A stretch of DNA of 64,000 nt from assembly GCF_000682735.1 (NCBI RefSeq), contig NZ_AWFD01000003.1:83002-147001 (forward strand). The letters are read 5' to 3'. The notes under the pieces were generated by a model. The model was given only the letters and a program-made list of their open reading frames with translations. It made no database searches and had not been told where the DNA came from. Positions within the stretch are counted from its first letter, which is position 1, and each line of letters starts with the position of its first letter. This stretch comes from Hyphomonas sp. CY54-11-8 (GTDB lineage: Bacteria > Pseudomonadota > Alphaproteobacteria > Caulobacterales > Hyphomonadaceae). Of the stretch, positions 29,216 to 37,218 are shown piece after piece. The position numbers and the translations under genes were made by a program.

Positions 29216-29794
29216 ATGTTCATTCAGACCGAACCGACTCCCAACCCCGATACGATCAAGTTCCTGCCGGGACACGAAGTGGCAGGCGACCGAGGCCCGT
29301 TCGATTTTCCGGACGTGACCAGCGCGCGCATCAGCCTGCTGGCCCGTGCGCTGTTCCAGGTCGACGGGGTCGAACGTGTTTTCCTTGGCAGCGATTTCGT
29401 GTCGATCAACAAGGCCGAAGACAAGGACTGGCGGCACGTGAAGCCGATGGTGCTGGCCGCAATCATGGACCATTACATGGCCGGCCTGCCGGTCGTGGAA
29501 GACGGCGCCGAGCCGTCAGCCTCCGCCGAAGCCGATGTGACCTATGAAGGCGAGGCGGCCGAAATCGTCGAGGAAATCCGTGAGCTGATCGAGACGCGAG
29601 TGCGTCCGGCCGTGGCTCAAGATGGAGGCGATATCATCTTCCACCGGTTCGAGCCGGACACTGGTATTGTACATCTCTCCATGCGCGGCGCCTGCGCCGG
29701 TTGCCCGTCATCGACGATGACGCTGAAGCAGGGCATCGAGAACATGCTGAAGACTTACGTTCCGGAAGTGACGGCGGTTGAAGCCGTTCTCTAG
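29216..29794 (+). CDS. NifU/NfuA-type Fe-S cluster carrier
   Basis: 192-aa iron-sulfur scaffold or carrier. The N-terminal Nfu domain begins MFIQTEPTPNPDTIKFLPG, and the C-terminal NifU domain has the cluster ligands CAGC in RGACAGCPSSTMTLKQGIENM. The architecture is that of the alphaproteobacterial and mitochondrial NFU1 type. It delivers 4Fe-4S clusters to target proteins. It lies upstream of rutE-like, tsaB, rimI and fur on one strand, a recurring alphaproteobacterial neighbourhood. Confidence 0.93.
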   Translation: MFIQTEPTPNPDTIKFLPGHEVAGDRGPFDFPDVTSARISLLARALFQVDGVERVFLGSDFVSINKAEDKDWRHVKPMVLAAIMDHYMAGLPVVEDGAEPSASAEADVTYEGEAAEIVEEIRELIETRVRPAVAQDGGDIIFHRFEPDTGIVHLSMRGACAGCPSSTMTLKQGIENMLKTYVPEVTAVEAVL

Positions 29795-29863
29795 GCGCAA
29801 TCTGCCCTCTTGACGGCCTGCGCGAAGACAGGCCGCATACCCAAAAGCAAAAGGACTGACCTG

Positions 29864-30463
29864 ATGGCCCACCCTGTGAACGACCATGCCCTGGACGTGA
29901 TTTTCCGCGACGCGCGCTCCTATAATGGCTGGCGCGAGGAAGATGTCCCGGAAGTCCTGATCCGGGCGGTGTATGACCTGGCAAAGCTCGGCCCGACCAG
30001 CGCCAACAATTCGCCGGCGCGGTTCGTCTTCATCAGCTCCGAAGAGAGCAAGGCGCGCCTGGTGCCGCTGATGTCGGAAGGCAATCGTGAGAAGACGCAG
30101 AAAGCTCCGTGGACGGTGATCGTCGCTCACGACATGGAGTTCCACGAGAAGATCCCGAAACTCTTCCCGCATGCCCCGGAAGCGAAAGACTGGTTCCACC
30201 ACATCAAGGAAGAGACCGCCTTCCGGAACGGGACGCTGCAGGGCGCTTACCTCATGCTGGCGGCCCGCTCGCTCGGCCTCGATTGCGGCCCGATGTCCGG
30301 CTTCGACGCCGCGGGCGTCAACAAGGAGTTCTTCGAAAGCCAGGACGGCGAGATGAAGAACTGGAAGGCGAACTTCATCTGCAATATCGGCCATGGCGAC
30401 CGCACGACGATCTTCGACCGCTCGCCGCGCCTGGCATTCGACGAGGCCTGCCGCATCCTCTAG
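29864..30463 (+). CDS. Malonic semialdehyde reductase RutE-like nitroreductase
   Basis: 199-aa FMN-dependent nitroreductase-family protein of the HadB/RutE group. SYNGWREEDVPEVLIRAVYDLAKLGPTSANNSP and CGPMSGFDAAGVNKEFF are characteristic. RutE reduces malonic semialdehyde in uracil breakdown; with no other rut gene here, that substrate is only possible. I chose the ATG at 29864, with AAGGA 9 bases upstream; an upstream ATG at 29810 adds an unlikely 18 residues. It ends 12 bases before tsaB. Confidence 0.85.
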   Translation: MAHPVNDHALDVIFRDARSYNGWREEDVPEVLIRAVYDLAKLGPTSANNSPARFVFISSEESKARLVPLMSEGNREKTQKAPWTVIVAHDMEFHEKIPKLFPHAPEAKDWFHHIKEETAFRNGTLQGAYLMLAARSLGLDCGPMSGFDAAGVNKEFFESQDGEMKNWKANFICNIGHGDRTTIFDRSPRLAFDEACRIL

Positions 30464-30475
30464 GCGGGCGAGACG

Positions 30476-31120
30476 ATGCTGGTCCTGGGGCTGAACACCG
30501 CTTTTACCGCTATGGAGGTGGCACTTGTGCGCGATGGTGAGATCCTCGCCGATGCGCGCGAGGTGATGGCGCGCGGCCAGGACAAGCATCTGCCGGCCCT
30601 CGTCCAGCGCCTGCTCGACGATGAGGGCGTGACGCTGGAACAGGTGGACCGCATCGCCGTCGTCACCGGCCCTGGCAGTTTCACCGGCATCCGCATCGGC
30701 GTTGCCTATGCGCGCGGCCTGGCACTGGTGACGGGGGCCGATTGTGTCGGTGTAACGAGCCTAGAAGCCGCTGTTCCCTCCGGCATGGAAGGCACGGTGA
30801 TGGGCTGCCTTGCCGGGCAGAAACGCCCGCCGGACCAGACGTGGTGGATCCAGGGCGTAAGCGAGGGGCAGGGTATTGCCGACGTGCTGGAACTGCGTCT
30901 TGAACAGCTGCTGCCCATGCTGGAAGGCTTCCACGCGCCGATCTTCATGGACAATGCCGATGCCCTCGGAGACCTGAAAGACAGACTGGACCTGCGCCCT
31001 CTCGTGCCGTCCGCCATCACGGCGGCGATCAAGGGCGGGCAGTTCGATCCGGCGGCACATCCTCCGTCTCCGGTCTATGCGCGCGAGCCCGACGCGACCC
31101 TGCCGGAGCCGCGCAAGTGA
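30476..31120 (+). CDS. tsaB: tRNA t6A biosynthesis protein TsaB
   Basis: 214-aa partner of TsaD and TsaE in forming threonylcarbamoyl-adenosine at tRNA position 37. It has the ASKHA-type N terminus MLVLGLNTAFTAMEVALV and the diagnostic VTGPGSFTGIRIGVAYARGLAL. The C-terminal half is reduced, as normal for TsaB. It overlaps rimI by four bases (GTGA), a common tsaB-rimI coupling. Confidence 0.93.
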   Translation: MLVLGLNTAFTAMEVALVRDGEILADAREVMARGQDKHLPALVQRLLDDEGVTLEQVDRIAVVTGPGSFTGIRIGVAYARGLALVTGADCVGVTSLEAAVPSGMEGTVMGCLAGQKRPPDQTWWIQGVSEGQGIADVLELRLEQLLPMLEGFHAPIFMDNADALGDLKDRLDLRPLVPSAITAAIKGGQFDPAAHPPSPVYAREPDATLPEPRK

Positions 31121-31572
31121 CCCACCCTGTGATCGTCCTGCGTGCGGAAGATGCGGGGCGCATGAGCCAGCTGCACATGCGTTGCTTCGACGACCCCTGG
31201 AGCGCCATATCGTTTCGCGGCCTATTGCTGGACACCTCCATCCTGACGCTGGGTGTGGAGCTGAATGGGGAGCTTGTCGCCTTCGCCATGGCACAGACCA
31301 TAGCCGGCGAGAGCGACATTCTCACCGTGGCCACCGCGCCGGAGCACCGCCGCAAGGGTCTCGGTGCCACATTGATCTCCGCGCTCATCAACCGGCTGGG
31401 CGAGCGCGGCGTCTCCCGCATCACGCTGGATGTGGCCGAGGACAACGCGCCGGCCCGCGCGCTCTATCGCGGGTTCGGCTTCACTGAGGATGGCAGGCGG
31501 CCCCGCTACTACACCGCCGGGCGTGATGTGCCGGTCGATGCCGTGCTGATGTCCCGCAAGATGGGCCTCTGA
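31117..31572 (+). CDS. rimI: Ribosomal protein S18 alanine N-acetyltransferase
   Basis: 151-aa GNAT enzyme. The acetyl-CoA loop is APEHRRKGLGATLISAL and the C-terminal LDVAEDNAPARALYRGFGF is typical of RimI. The start is GTG at 31117, overlapping the tsaB stop. RimI acetylates the N-terminal alanine of ribosomal protein S18; related enzymes may act on other proteins, but the tsaB coupling supports rimI. Confidence 0.9.
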   Translation: MTHPVIVLRAEDAGRMSQLHMRCFDDPWSAISFRGLLLDTSILTLGVELNGELVAFAMAQTIAGESDILTVATAPEHRRKGLGATLISALINRLGERGVSRITLDVAEDNAPARALYRGFGFTEDGRRPRYYTAGRDVPVDAVLMSRKMGL

Positions 31573-31666
31573 CACAATAGGGCGCCCCCACACAGAAGTG
31601 ATCGCTTCGCCCTATCCAAATCCTGCATCTGCGCTACCATCCCCGCAGCAGCAGGAGGACGCGCGA

Positions 31667-32563
31667 ATGGCAGATGACATCAAACAGGTAGATATCCCGC
31701 AAAAAATTCCTCAGGGCGTGTTCGACCTTTACGACCAGTATTGCCACGGACACCTGTCGCGGCGAGGCTTTTTTGAGGGCCTGGGAAAGTATGCGGTAGG
31801 CGGACTAAGTGTTGCTTCGCTCGCGGCTTGCGTCATGCCCGACTATTCGAAACAGCAGACGTTTGAGAGCGATGGCGGGCTTGATGCCGAAATGGTCACC
31901 TACAGTTCGCCCGAGGGGGCAGGCGAAATGGCCGGCTATCTCGTGCGCCCCGCAGGCGGCGCCGTGCTGCCCGGCGTTCTGGTCGTGCACGAAAACCGGG
32001 GCCTGAACCCGCATATCAAGGATGTCGCCCGGCGCGCGGCAAAGGCCGGCTATGTCGCCTTTGCGCCGGATGCGCTCTACCCACTCGGCGGTTATCCCGG
32101 TAATGACGATGACGGCCGCACGCTTCAGGCGCAGCGTGACAGCGGAAAAATGCTGGCCGATTTCATGGCCGGGGCGGAGTACCTGCGCGATCATGAAGCG
32201 ACCAATGGCAAGGTGGGCATCACCGGCTTCTGCTTCGGCGGGGCGATCACCAATCTGATGGCGGTGAAGCAGCCCTGGCTGTCCTGTTCGGTGCCGTATT
32301 ATGGCAGCTGGCCGAGCGTGGAGGACGCAGCCAGGCTGGAAGTGCCGCTGCAGATCCACCTCGCCGGGCTGGACGACCGGGTGAATGCCGGCTGGCCAAA
32401 TTACCAGGATGCGCTCAACGCGGCGGGCAAACCGTACGAAGTGTACCTCTATGAGGGCGTGAATCACGGGTTCCATAATGACACGACGTCTCGCTACGAT
32501 GAGGCTGCCGCGGCGCTTGCCTGGAGCCGGACGCTCGATTTCTTCGCAAAACACCTCGCCTGA
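31667..32563 (+). CDS. Dienelactone hydrolase family protein, exported
   Basis: 298-aa alpha/beta hydrolase. The N-terminal region carries a twin-arginine-like motif (LSRRGFFEGLGKYAVGG) and a Cys-containing hydrophobic end (SVASLAAC), so it is probably exported by Tat, perhaps as a lipoprotein. The catalytic residues are the nucleophile Cys in GFCFGGA, Asp in LAGLDDRV and His in VNHGFHND. Family members open dienelactones or cleave other esters. I chose the ATG at 31667, with AGGAGG 9 bases upstream. It lies between rimI and ogt. Confidence 0.9.
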   Translation: MADDIKQVDIPQKIPQGVFDLYDQYCHGHLSRRGFFEGLGKYAVGGLSVASLAACVMPDYSKQQTFESDGGLDAEMVTYSSPEGAGEMAGYLVRPAGGAVLPGVLVVHENRGLNPHIKDVARRAAKAGYVAFAPDALYPLGGYPGNDDDGRTLQAQRDSGKMLADFMAGAEYLRDHEATNGKVGITGFCFGGAITNLMAVKQPWLSCSVPYYGSWPSVEDAARLEVPLQIHLAGLDDRVNAGWPNYQDALNAAGKPYEVYLYEGVNHGFHNDTTSRYDEAAAALAWSRTLDFFAKHLA

Positions 32564-32612
32564 TCGCCATTTGTTCCCAGCAAGGATGGACTCATATCTC
32601 GTTCTGAGAAAT

Positions 32613-32627
32613 GTTCTCTCTATGTTC
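32613..32627 (+). promoter_or_regulatory. SOS-box-like direct repeat at the ogt start
   Basis: GTTCTCTCTATGTTC fits the alphaproteobacterial LexA box GTTC-N7-GTTC, and a third GTTC lies 8 bases further upstream (32601). It overlaps the ATG chosen for ogt, so repression by blocking initiation is conceivable. About one such match per strand is expected by chance in a window this size, so this is only a candidate. Confidence 0.35.
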
Positions 32628-33170
32628 AAGGAGTGGGCGTCCCATTTTGATACACCGATCGGCCGGTGCGGCCTTGCCTGGACCGAGGCAGGGGTGACCG
32701 GTGTGCAGCTGCCGGAATCCGATCCGGAACAGACTGTCGCGCGCATCACACGCCACGGCGCCGATCTGGTGAAGGAAGCGGACGTGCCGCCGGAGATCGC
32801 CGAAGTGATCACAGCCCTGAAGACCTTCCTGTCGGGTGGGCCGACCAGCTTTGACGGCCTCCGGCTCGACATGGATCGGCATTCCGCCTTCGACCGGGCG
32901 GCCTATGATGCGCTGCGCAAGGTCGGCTGGGGCAAGACGGTCACCTATGGCGAACTGGCAGCTACGATTGGCCGGCCGAACGGTGCACAGGCCATCGGTC
33001 TGGCCATGGGGCGCAATTCCTGGCCGGTGATCGTGCCGTGTCACCGCGTGCTGGGGGCCAATGGCTGGATGGGCGGCTTCTCCGCACCAGGCGGCCTGCT
33101 GACCAAGAAAGAGCTACTGGCCCGCGAAGGCGTCTATCCCGACAGCGGCCAGCTGACACTGTTCGAGTGA
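32622..33170 (+). CDS. ogt: Methylated-DNA-[protein]-cysteine S-methyltransferase
   Basis: 182-aa suicide enzyme that takes alkyl groups from O6-alkylguanine. The acceptor Cys140 lies in IVPCHRVLG; YGELAATIGRPNGAQAIGLAMGRN is the DNA-binding helix region. I chose the ATG at 32622; an ATG at 32586 would add 12 residues, and neither has a strong ribosome-binding site. It is 7 bases upstream of a YcaQ-type DNA glycosylase gene, forming an alkylation/crosslink repair pair. Confidence 0.92.
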   Translation: MFKEWASHFDTPIGRCGLAWTEAGVTGVQLPESDPEQTVARITRHGADLVKEADVPPEIAEVITALKTFLSGGPTSFDGLRLDMDRHSAFDRAAYDALRKVGWGKTVTYGELAATIGRPNGAQAIGLAMGRNSWPVIVPCHRVLGANGWMGGFSAPGGLLTKKELLAREGVYPDSGQLTLFE

Positions 33171-33177
33171 TGAGTAG

Positions 33178-34374
33178 ATGACCTCGGCACCGCTCGAAAT
33201 CCGCAATCGGGATGCCCGCCGTCTCTGGCTGCACGCACAGGGCCTGTCGGCCACACCGACAGGGCCATTGGACCTGGCGGCGCTCATCCGCGACCTGGGT
33301 TTCGTCCAGCTTGACTCCATCCGCGTCGTCTCGCGGGCGCATCACCACATCCTCTGGTCCCGCAACCAGAACTATCGCGAGCCCATGCTCGACAAGCTCA
33401 TGCGCAAGGAACGCGGCGTCTTCGAGCATTTCACGCACGACGCCTCCGTGATCCCGATGGAGTTCTATCCCAATTGGCGCCGCCAGTTCCGGCGGCTGGA
33501 GAAGAAAGTGCGCGGCTGGGAATGGCACCGCGGCATGCTCGACGCCGATGGCCGGGCATGGATTGTGGACCGCATCCGGCAGGAAGGCCCGCTCAGCACC
33601 AAGGCTTTCGACACGAAGGTCGAGGGCCCGCGCGAGATGTGGCGCCGCCCGCCGCACAAGCTGGCGCTGGATTACATGTGGTATTCTGGGGCACTCTCGA
33701 CCTCCCACCGCGAGAATTTCACCAAATTCTACGATCTGACCGAACGGGTGATTCCCAGCCATCACCGGGAAGACGAACCGCCCGATCATGAACAGGTCGA
33801 CTGGCTCTGCCGCGAAGCGCTCTCGCGCATTGCCTTTGGTTCTGAAGGGGACATCCAGCGTTTCTGGGATGCCGCGGGTCTGGCTGAGGTAAAGGATTGG
33901 GCCGCACGGCAGAAACGCCTCGTACCGGTGCGAATCGAATGCGCCGACGGCAAATGGACGAGCGGGCTCGCCCCGGAAGACATCGAAGCCCGTCTGGAGG
34001 CTGCCCCGGCGCCGACCTCGCGCCTGCGCATCCTGAACCCATTCGATCCGGTAATCCGCGACCGGGCCCGGCTGCAGCGTCTGTTCGGCTTCGACTACAG
34101 GATCGAGATCTTCGTCCCGGCGGCCAAACGCCGCTGGGGCTATTATGTCTATCCGCTGCTGGAAGGGGACCGCATGGTTGGCCGGGTGGAGGTAAAAGCC
34201 GACCGGGCCGCCGGAACGCTAAGCGTGGAGCGTCTCTGGCCGGAAGCCGGCATTGCCTGGACCGCCGCCCGGGAGGCCCGGCTGGACGCGGAACTGGCAC
34301 GCTTCGCACGGCTCGCTGGAGTTGACAGCATCGACCGCAGCCAACATCAGAAACTGGACTTACCGTCGCGCTAA
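33178..34374 (+). CDS. YcaQ-type winged-helix DNA glycosylase
   Basis: 398-aa protein of the AlkX/YcaQ (HTH_42) family, known in E. coli to unhook interstrand crosslinks and excise alkylated bases. The catalytic QxD motif is Gln44-Leu-Asp46 in GFVQLDSIRVVSRAHHHILWSR. LRILNPFDPVIRDRARLQRLFGFDY in the C-terminal half is also typical. It starts 7 bases after ogt, so the two are likely transcribed together as a response to alkylating agents. Confidence 0.88.
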   Translation: MTSAPLEIRNRDARRLWLHAQGLSATPTGPLDLAALIRDLGFVQLDSIRVVSRAHHHILWSRNQNYREPMLDKLMRKERGVFEHFTHDASVIPMEFYPNWRRQFRRLEKKVRGWEWHRGMLDADGRAWIVDRIRQEGPLSTKAFDTKVEGPREMWRRPPHKLALDYMWYSGALSTSHRENFTKFYDLTERVIPSHHREDEPPDHEQVDWLCREALSRIAFGSEGDIQRFWDAAGLAEVKDWAARQKRLVPVRIECADGKWTSGLAPEDIEARLEAAPAPTSRLRILNPFDPVIRDRARLQRLFGFDYRIEIFVPAAKRRWGYYVYPLLEGDRMVGRVEVKADRAAGTLSVERLWPEAGIAWTAAREARLDAELARFARLAGVDSIDRSQHQKLDLPSR

Positions 34375-34389
34375 GGGCAAATACGTATC

Positions 34390-34809
34390 ATGGATCGACT
34401 CGAAAAACTCTGCGTTGAGAAGGGCCTCCGCATGACGGAGCCCCGGCGCGTGATCGCACGTGTGCTCTCGACCTCGACGGATCACCCCGACGCCGAAGAG
34501 CTGCACCGCCGGGCCAATGCCCAGGATGCCTCCATCTCGCTCGCTACAGTGTATCGCACCGTGAAACTGTTCGAGGATGCAGGGATCATTCAGGCCCACG
34601 ATTTCCGCGATGGCCGCGCCCGCTACGAGGAAGTGCCGGACGAGCATCACGATCACCTGATCAATGTGCGCACCGGCGAAGTCGTCGAATTCCATTCCGA
34701 GGAAATCGAGGAGCTTCAGGAGCTGATTGCCAAGAAGCTGGGCTTCCGGCTGGTCGACCACCGTCTGGAACTCTATGGCGTACCGCTCAAGGATGCCGAC
34801 AAGGACTGA
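34390..34809 (+). CDS. fur: Fur family metal-responsive regulator
   Basis: 139-aa transcription factor. The winged helix includes LRMTEPRRVIARVL and SLATVYRTVKLFEDAGII; the metal site contains HHDH (86-89), and acidic and His residues follow. The C-terminal CxxC zinc pairs of enterobacterial Fur are absent, as in many alphaproteobacterial Fur/Mur proteins, so it could sense iron or manganese. It lies 15 bases downstream of ycaQ and in the nfuA-tsaB-rimI-fur neighbourhood. Confidence 0.9.
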   Translation: MDRLEKLCVEKGLRMTEPRRVIARVLSTSTDHPDAEELHRRANAQDASISLATVYRTVKLFEDAGIIQAHDFRDGRARYEEVPDEHHDHLINVRTGEVVEFHSEEIEELQELIAKKLGFRLVDHRLELYGVPLKDADKD

Positions 34810-34963
34810 CGGCCTGCGCCTTCGGGGGCAGTTCTGTTCAACTCACGTAAATCATTGATGGCGCATGCTATGATCCGTCCTGGTCATGGCTAAGTCCGGC
34901 GTGATCCGCCGTAGTGATGCCGTAATCCGGGCATAGCCCTGCCCGGAGGATTGCGTCACCGTC

Positions 34964-35665
34964 ATGTTTCTAGCCTGGCTGCTCACCTTCACCCTGGCGA
35001 CCGGATCGGGTCCGATGAATTCCGCGCTGGAGGCGACGGAAGCCCCGACCACGCTGCGCGCGGCCTTCACGGTGGAGCTGCAATCGTCGCACGCACGGCG
35101 CGTCTACCGCTTTGACCCGCGCGAGAAGGGACGGGATCGCTGGACGGCGCTGGCCTGGGAAGGCGAGGACGAGGAACTCGACAATGTCGCTGCCGAATGG
35201 GCCAATGAGGCCGCCCCGGATGGGCGCCTGTTCCCGGACGATCTGCGTGCCAGTCTCGGACCGCAGGTAATGGTGGACGACAAGGGCGCCGCCTGGAAAG
35301 TTTCTTTCCACCACCGCCCCTCCAGCAATGACGGGGAGTTTGATGTCTGGGCCGCCCAGCGCCTCGCCGCGACGGCCTGGCTGGACCCTGTGGGCGAACG
35401 GTTCCTGCGGATCGACTACACGCTGCTGCATCCGGTTTCCGGTCCTGAAGGTGGCACGCTGACCCGCTACGACCAGTCCTATTTCATCCGGACGGAGCCT
35501 CGCTGGGGCATGAGCTACGTGTCCGGTTTTTCCATCGACCTGCAGGCCCGCGCAGCCTTCCGTACGATCGACCGGCGGTATTCGGCCAACATCGTGCAGG
35601 CGGAATTCTTCTTCGCCAGTAACGAGGCCCAGCAGGAATTCGAGTCGGCCCAGCTGATACAGTAG
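34964..35665 (+). CDS. Hypothetical secreted protein
   Basis: 233 aa, unknown family. It begins with a short hydrophobic stretch (MFLAWLLTFTLATG), which could be a signal peptide, then a soluble region with several Trp and Tyr residues (KVSFHHRPSSNDGEFDVW, FLRIDYTLLHPVSG). A C-terminal part has alternating aromatic residues (SANIVQAEFFFASNEAQQ). It is independent of fur, with a 155-base gap in which I see no gene. Confidence 0.7.
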   Translation: MFLAWLLTFTLATGSGPMNSALEATEAPTTLRAAFTVELQSSHARRVYRFDPREKGRDRWTALAWEGEDEELDNVAAEWANEAAPDGRLFPDDLRASLGPQVMVDDKGAAWKVSFHHRPSSNDGEFDVWAAQRLAATAWLDPVGERFLRIDYTLLHPVSGPEGGTLTRYDQSYFIRTEPRWGMSYVSGFSIDLQARAAFRTIDRRYSANIVQAEFFFASNEAQQEFESAQLIQ

Positions 35666-35705
35666 TCGCTTTGGCCTCCGGGCCTGCGCGCGCTAGACTG
35701 ACGCC

Positions 35706-36122
35706 ATGACGATTCACATGGTGAAACTCAGCGTCGGTTCCGAAGATGTCGACGACATTGCCCGGTGGCAGGCCCGATACCTGAAGACCTCGCCCAATCC
35801 GGCGCACTACACTCGCATGTTTCCGAAACGCGCAGAGGAAATCCTGCGGGGCGGGTCGATCTATTGGGTGGTGAAGGGCGCGATCCGCGTGCGCCAGCGC
35901 ATCGTCGATATCCGTCAGGAAAAGGACTCCGAGGGCCGGGACATGTGCGCCCTGATCTTCGACCCGGAACTGGTGCGCACCTATGCGCAGGCAAAGCGTC
36001 CCTTTCAGGGCTGGCGATACCTGAAGGCTGAAGATGCCCCACGTGATCTGAAGTCCGGCGAAGCGGCGTTGAATATTCCGCCAGACCTCGACACCGCGCT
36101 CAAGAATGCCGGGGTCTGGTAG
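35706..36122 (+). CDS. DUF1489 family protein
   Basis: 138-aa conserved alphaproteobacterial protein of unknown function. The start TIHMVKLSVGSEDVDDIARWQ and the middle GGSIYWVVKGAIRVRQRI match the DUF1489 pattern, and the C-terminal PFQGWRYLKAEDAPRDL is typical. No catalytic motif is evident. It starts 40 bases after the secreted unknown and converges with the EamA transporter gene. Confidence 0.87.
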   Translation: MTIHMVKLSVGSEDVDDIARWQARYLKTSPNPAHYTRMFPKRAEEILRGGSIYWVVKGAIRVRQRIVDIRQEKDSEGRDMCALIFDPELVRTYAQAKRPFQGWRYLKAEDAPRDLKSGEAALNIPPDLDTALKNAGVW

Positions 36123-36125
36123 ATC

Positions 36126-37034
36126 TTACGGCGCGATTTCGGCGGCCGCAGCGCGTGCTTCCCGGCGGGCCGTGAAGTGCGTCTCGAACGCCACGACGAG
36201 GCAGGCGAGAATGATGATCGCCGCGCCGCCATAGAGCCGGATGCTCGGTATCTCCTGGAAAAAGGCGTAACCGAACAGGGATGACCAGATCAGGCCCGTA
36301 TATTCGAACGGTGCCAGTGTCTGCGCCTTCGCCCGGGCATAGGCGAACGTCATGAACGACCAGATGCCGACCGCCGCCACCGCAGCCCCGCCGAGCTTCG
36401 GCCAGGCATTCACCTCCGGCAGGACGCCGGTGAAGGGCAGGAAGGGGATCAGGAACAGTGCGGGCAGCACGTTCATGAAGGTCACCAGCGTCAGCGCGTC
36501 CTCCTCCTTCGTGCGCATCCGCAGCAGCACGATGTTCAGGGCATACCCAACGGCAGAGACCAGCATCGCCGCGATCCCGTAAGCGCGAACGCCCGCGGCC
36601 GGGGCACTCGCCGGTTCGCCTGAAATCGCGATGGCCGCGCCGACGAAACCGACCAGTGAGGCGCCGACCGTGACCGGACTCATCCGCTCTCCCAGCAGGA
36701 CCCGCGCGATCGGCGCGATCATCAGGGCGGCGGTGAAGCCCATCACCACAGCCTCTGCGAGCGTGATCTGTGTCAAGGCGTAGAAGAAGGTGAGCGATGA
36801 AATCACCTGCGCAATCGACCGCAATGTGTGAAAGCGGATGGCTTTCAGGCCGGGCATGGGGCGACGCGCAGCCAGGAACAGCACGACCATGATCATGGAG
36901 GCGAGGATATAGCGCCAGGCCGTCGCCGTGATCACGCCTGTGCCGCCCAGGGTGACGCCCTTCATCGTGGCGTCGAGCGTACAGCCGCACAGGACGGCAA
37001 TGCAGACCAGAATGATGGGATGGGGCAGGCGCAT
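36126..37034 (-). CDS. EamA/DMT family transporter
   Basis: 302-aa inner-membrane protein with about ten hydrophobic segments arranged as two EamA repeats. Features include FYALTQITLAEAVVMGFTAALM, IAPIARVLLGERMSPVTVGASLVG and a second-half FEYTGLIWSSLFGYAFFQEIPS. The family exports metabolites or amino acids; the substrate is unknown. It is divergent from the monooxygenase gene, with 185 bases between them. Confidence 0.88.
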   Translation of the reverse strand: MRLPHPIILVCIAVLCGCTLDATMKGVTLGGTGVITATAWRYILASMIMVVLFLAARRPMPGLKAIRFHTLRSIAQVISSLTFFYALTQITLAEAVVMGFTAALMIAPIARVLLGERMSPVTVGASLVGFVGAAIAISGEPASAPAAGVRAYGIAAMLVSAVGYALNIVLLRMRTKEEDALTLVTFMNVLPALFLIPFLPFTGVLPEVNAWPKLGGAAVAAVGIWSFMTFAYARAKAQTLAPFEYTGLIWSSLFGYAFFQEIPSIRLYGGAAIIILACLVVAFETHFTARREARAAAAEIAP

Positions 37035-37218
37035 GGGGCGGAGCCTTCGCTGGCGCGCCGCTTTCCGTCAAGCGGAGATATCGCCGGCCGTATGCGGCTG
37101 GAACAATTTCTGTCTCAGGTTGGCGTTGGGTCAGCCTGTTTCAGGCGACCCGGTTCCGGTAAACTGGTTTTAGCCGGGCAAAAAGATCCGGACGAGGAAA
37201 CATCAGGAGGAAACGGCC

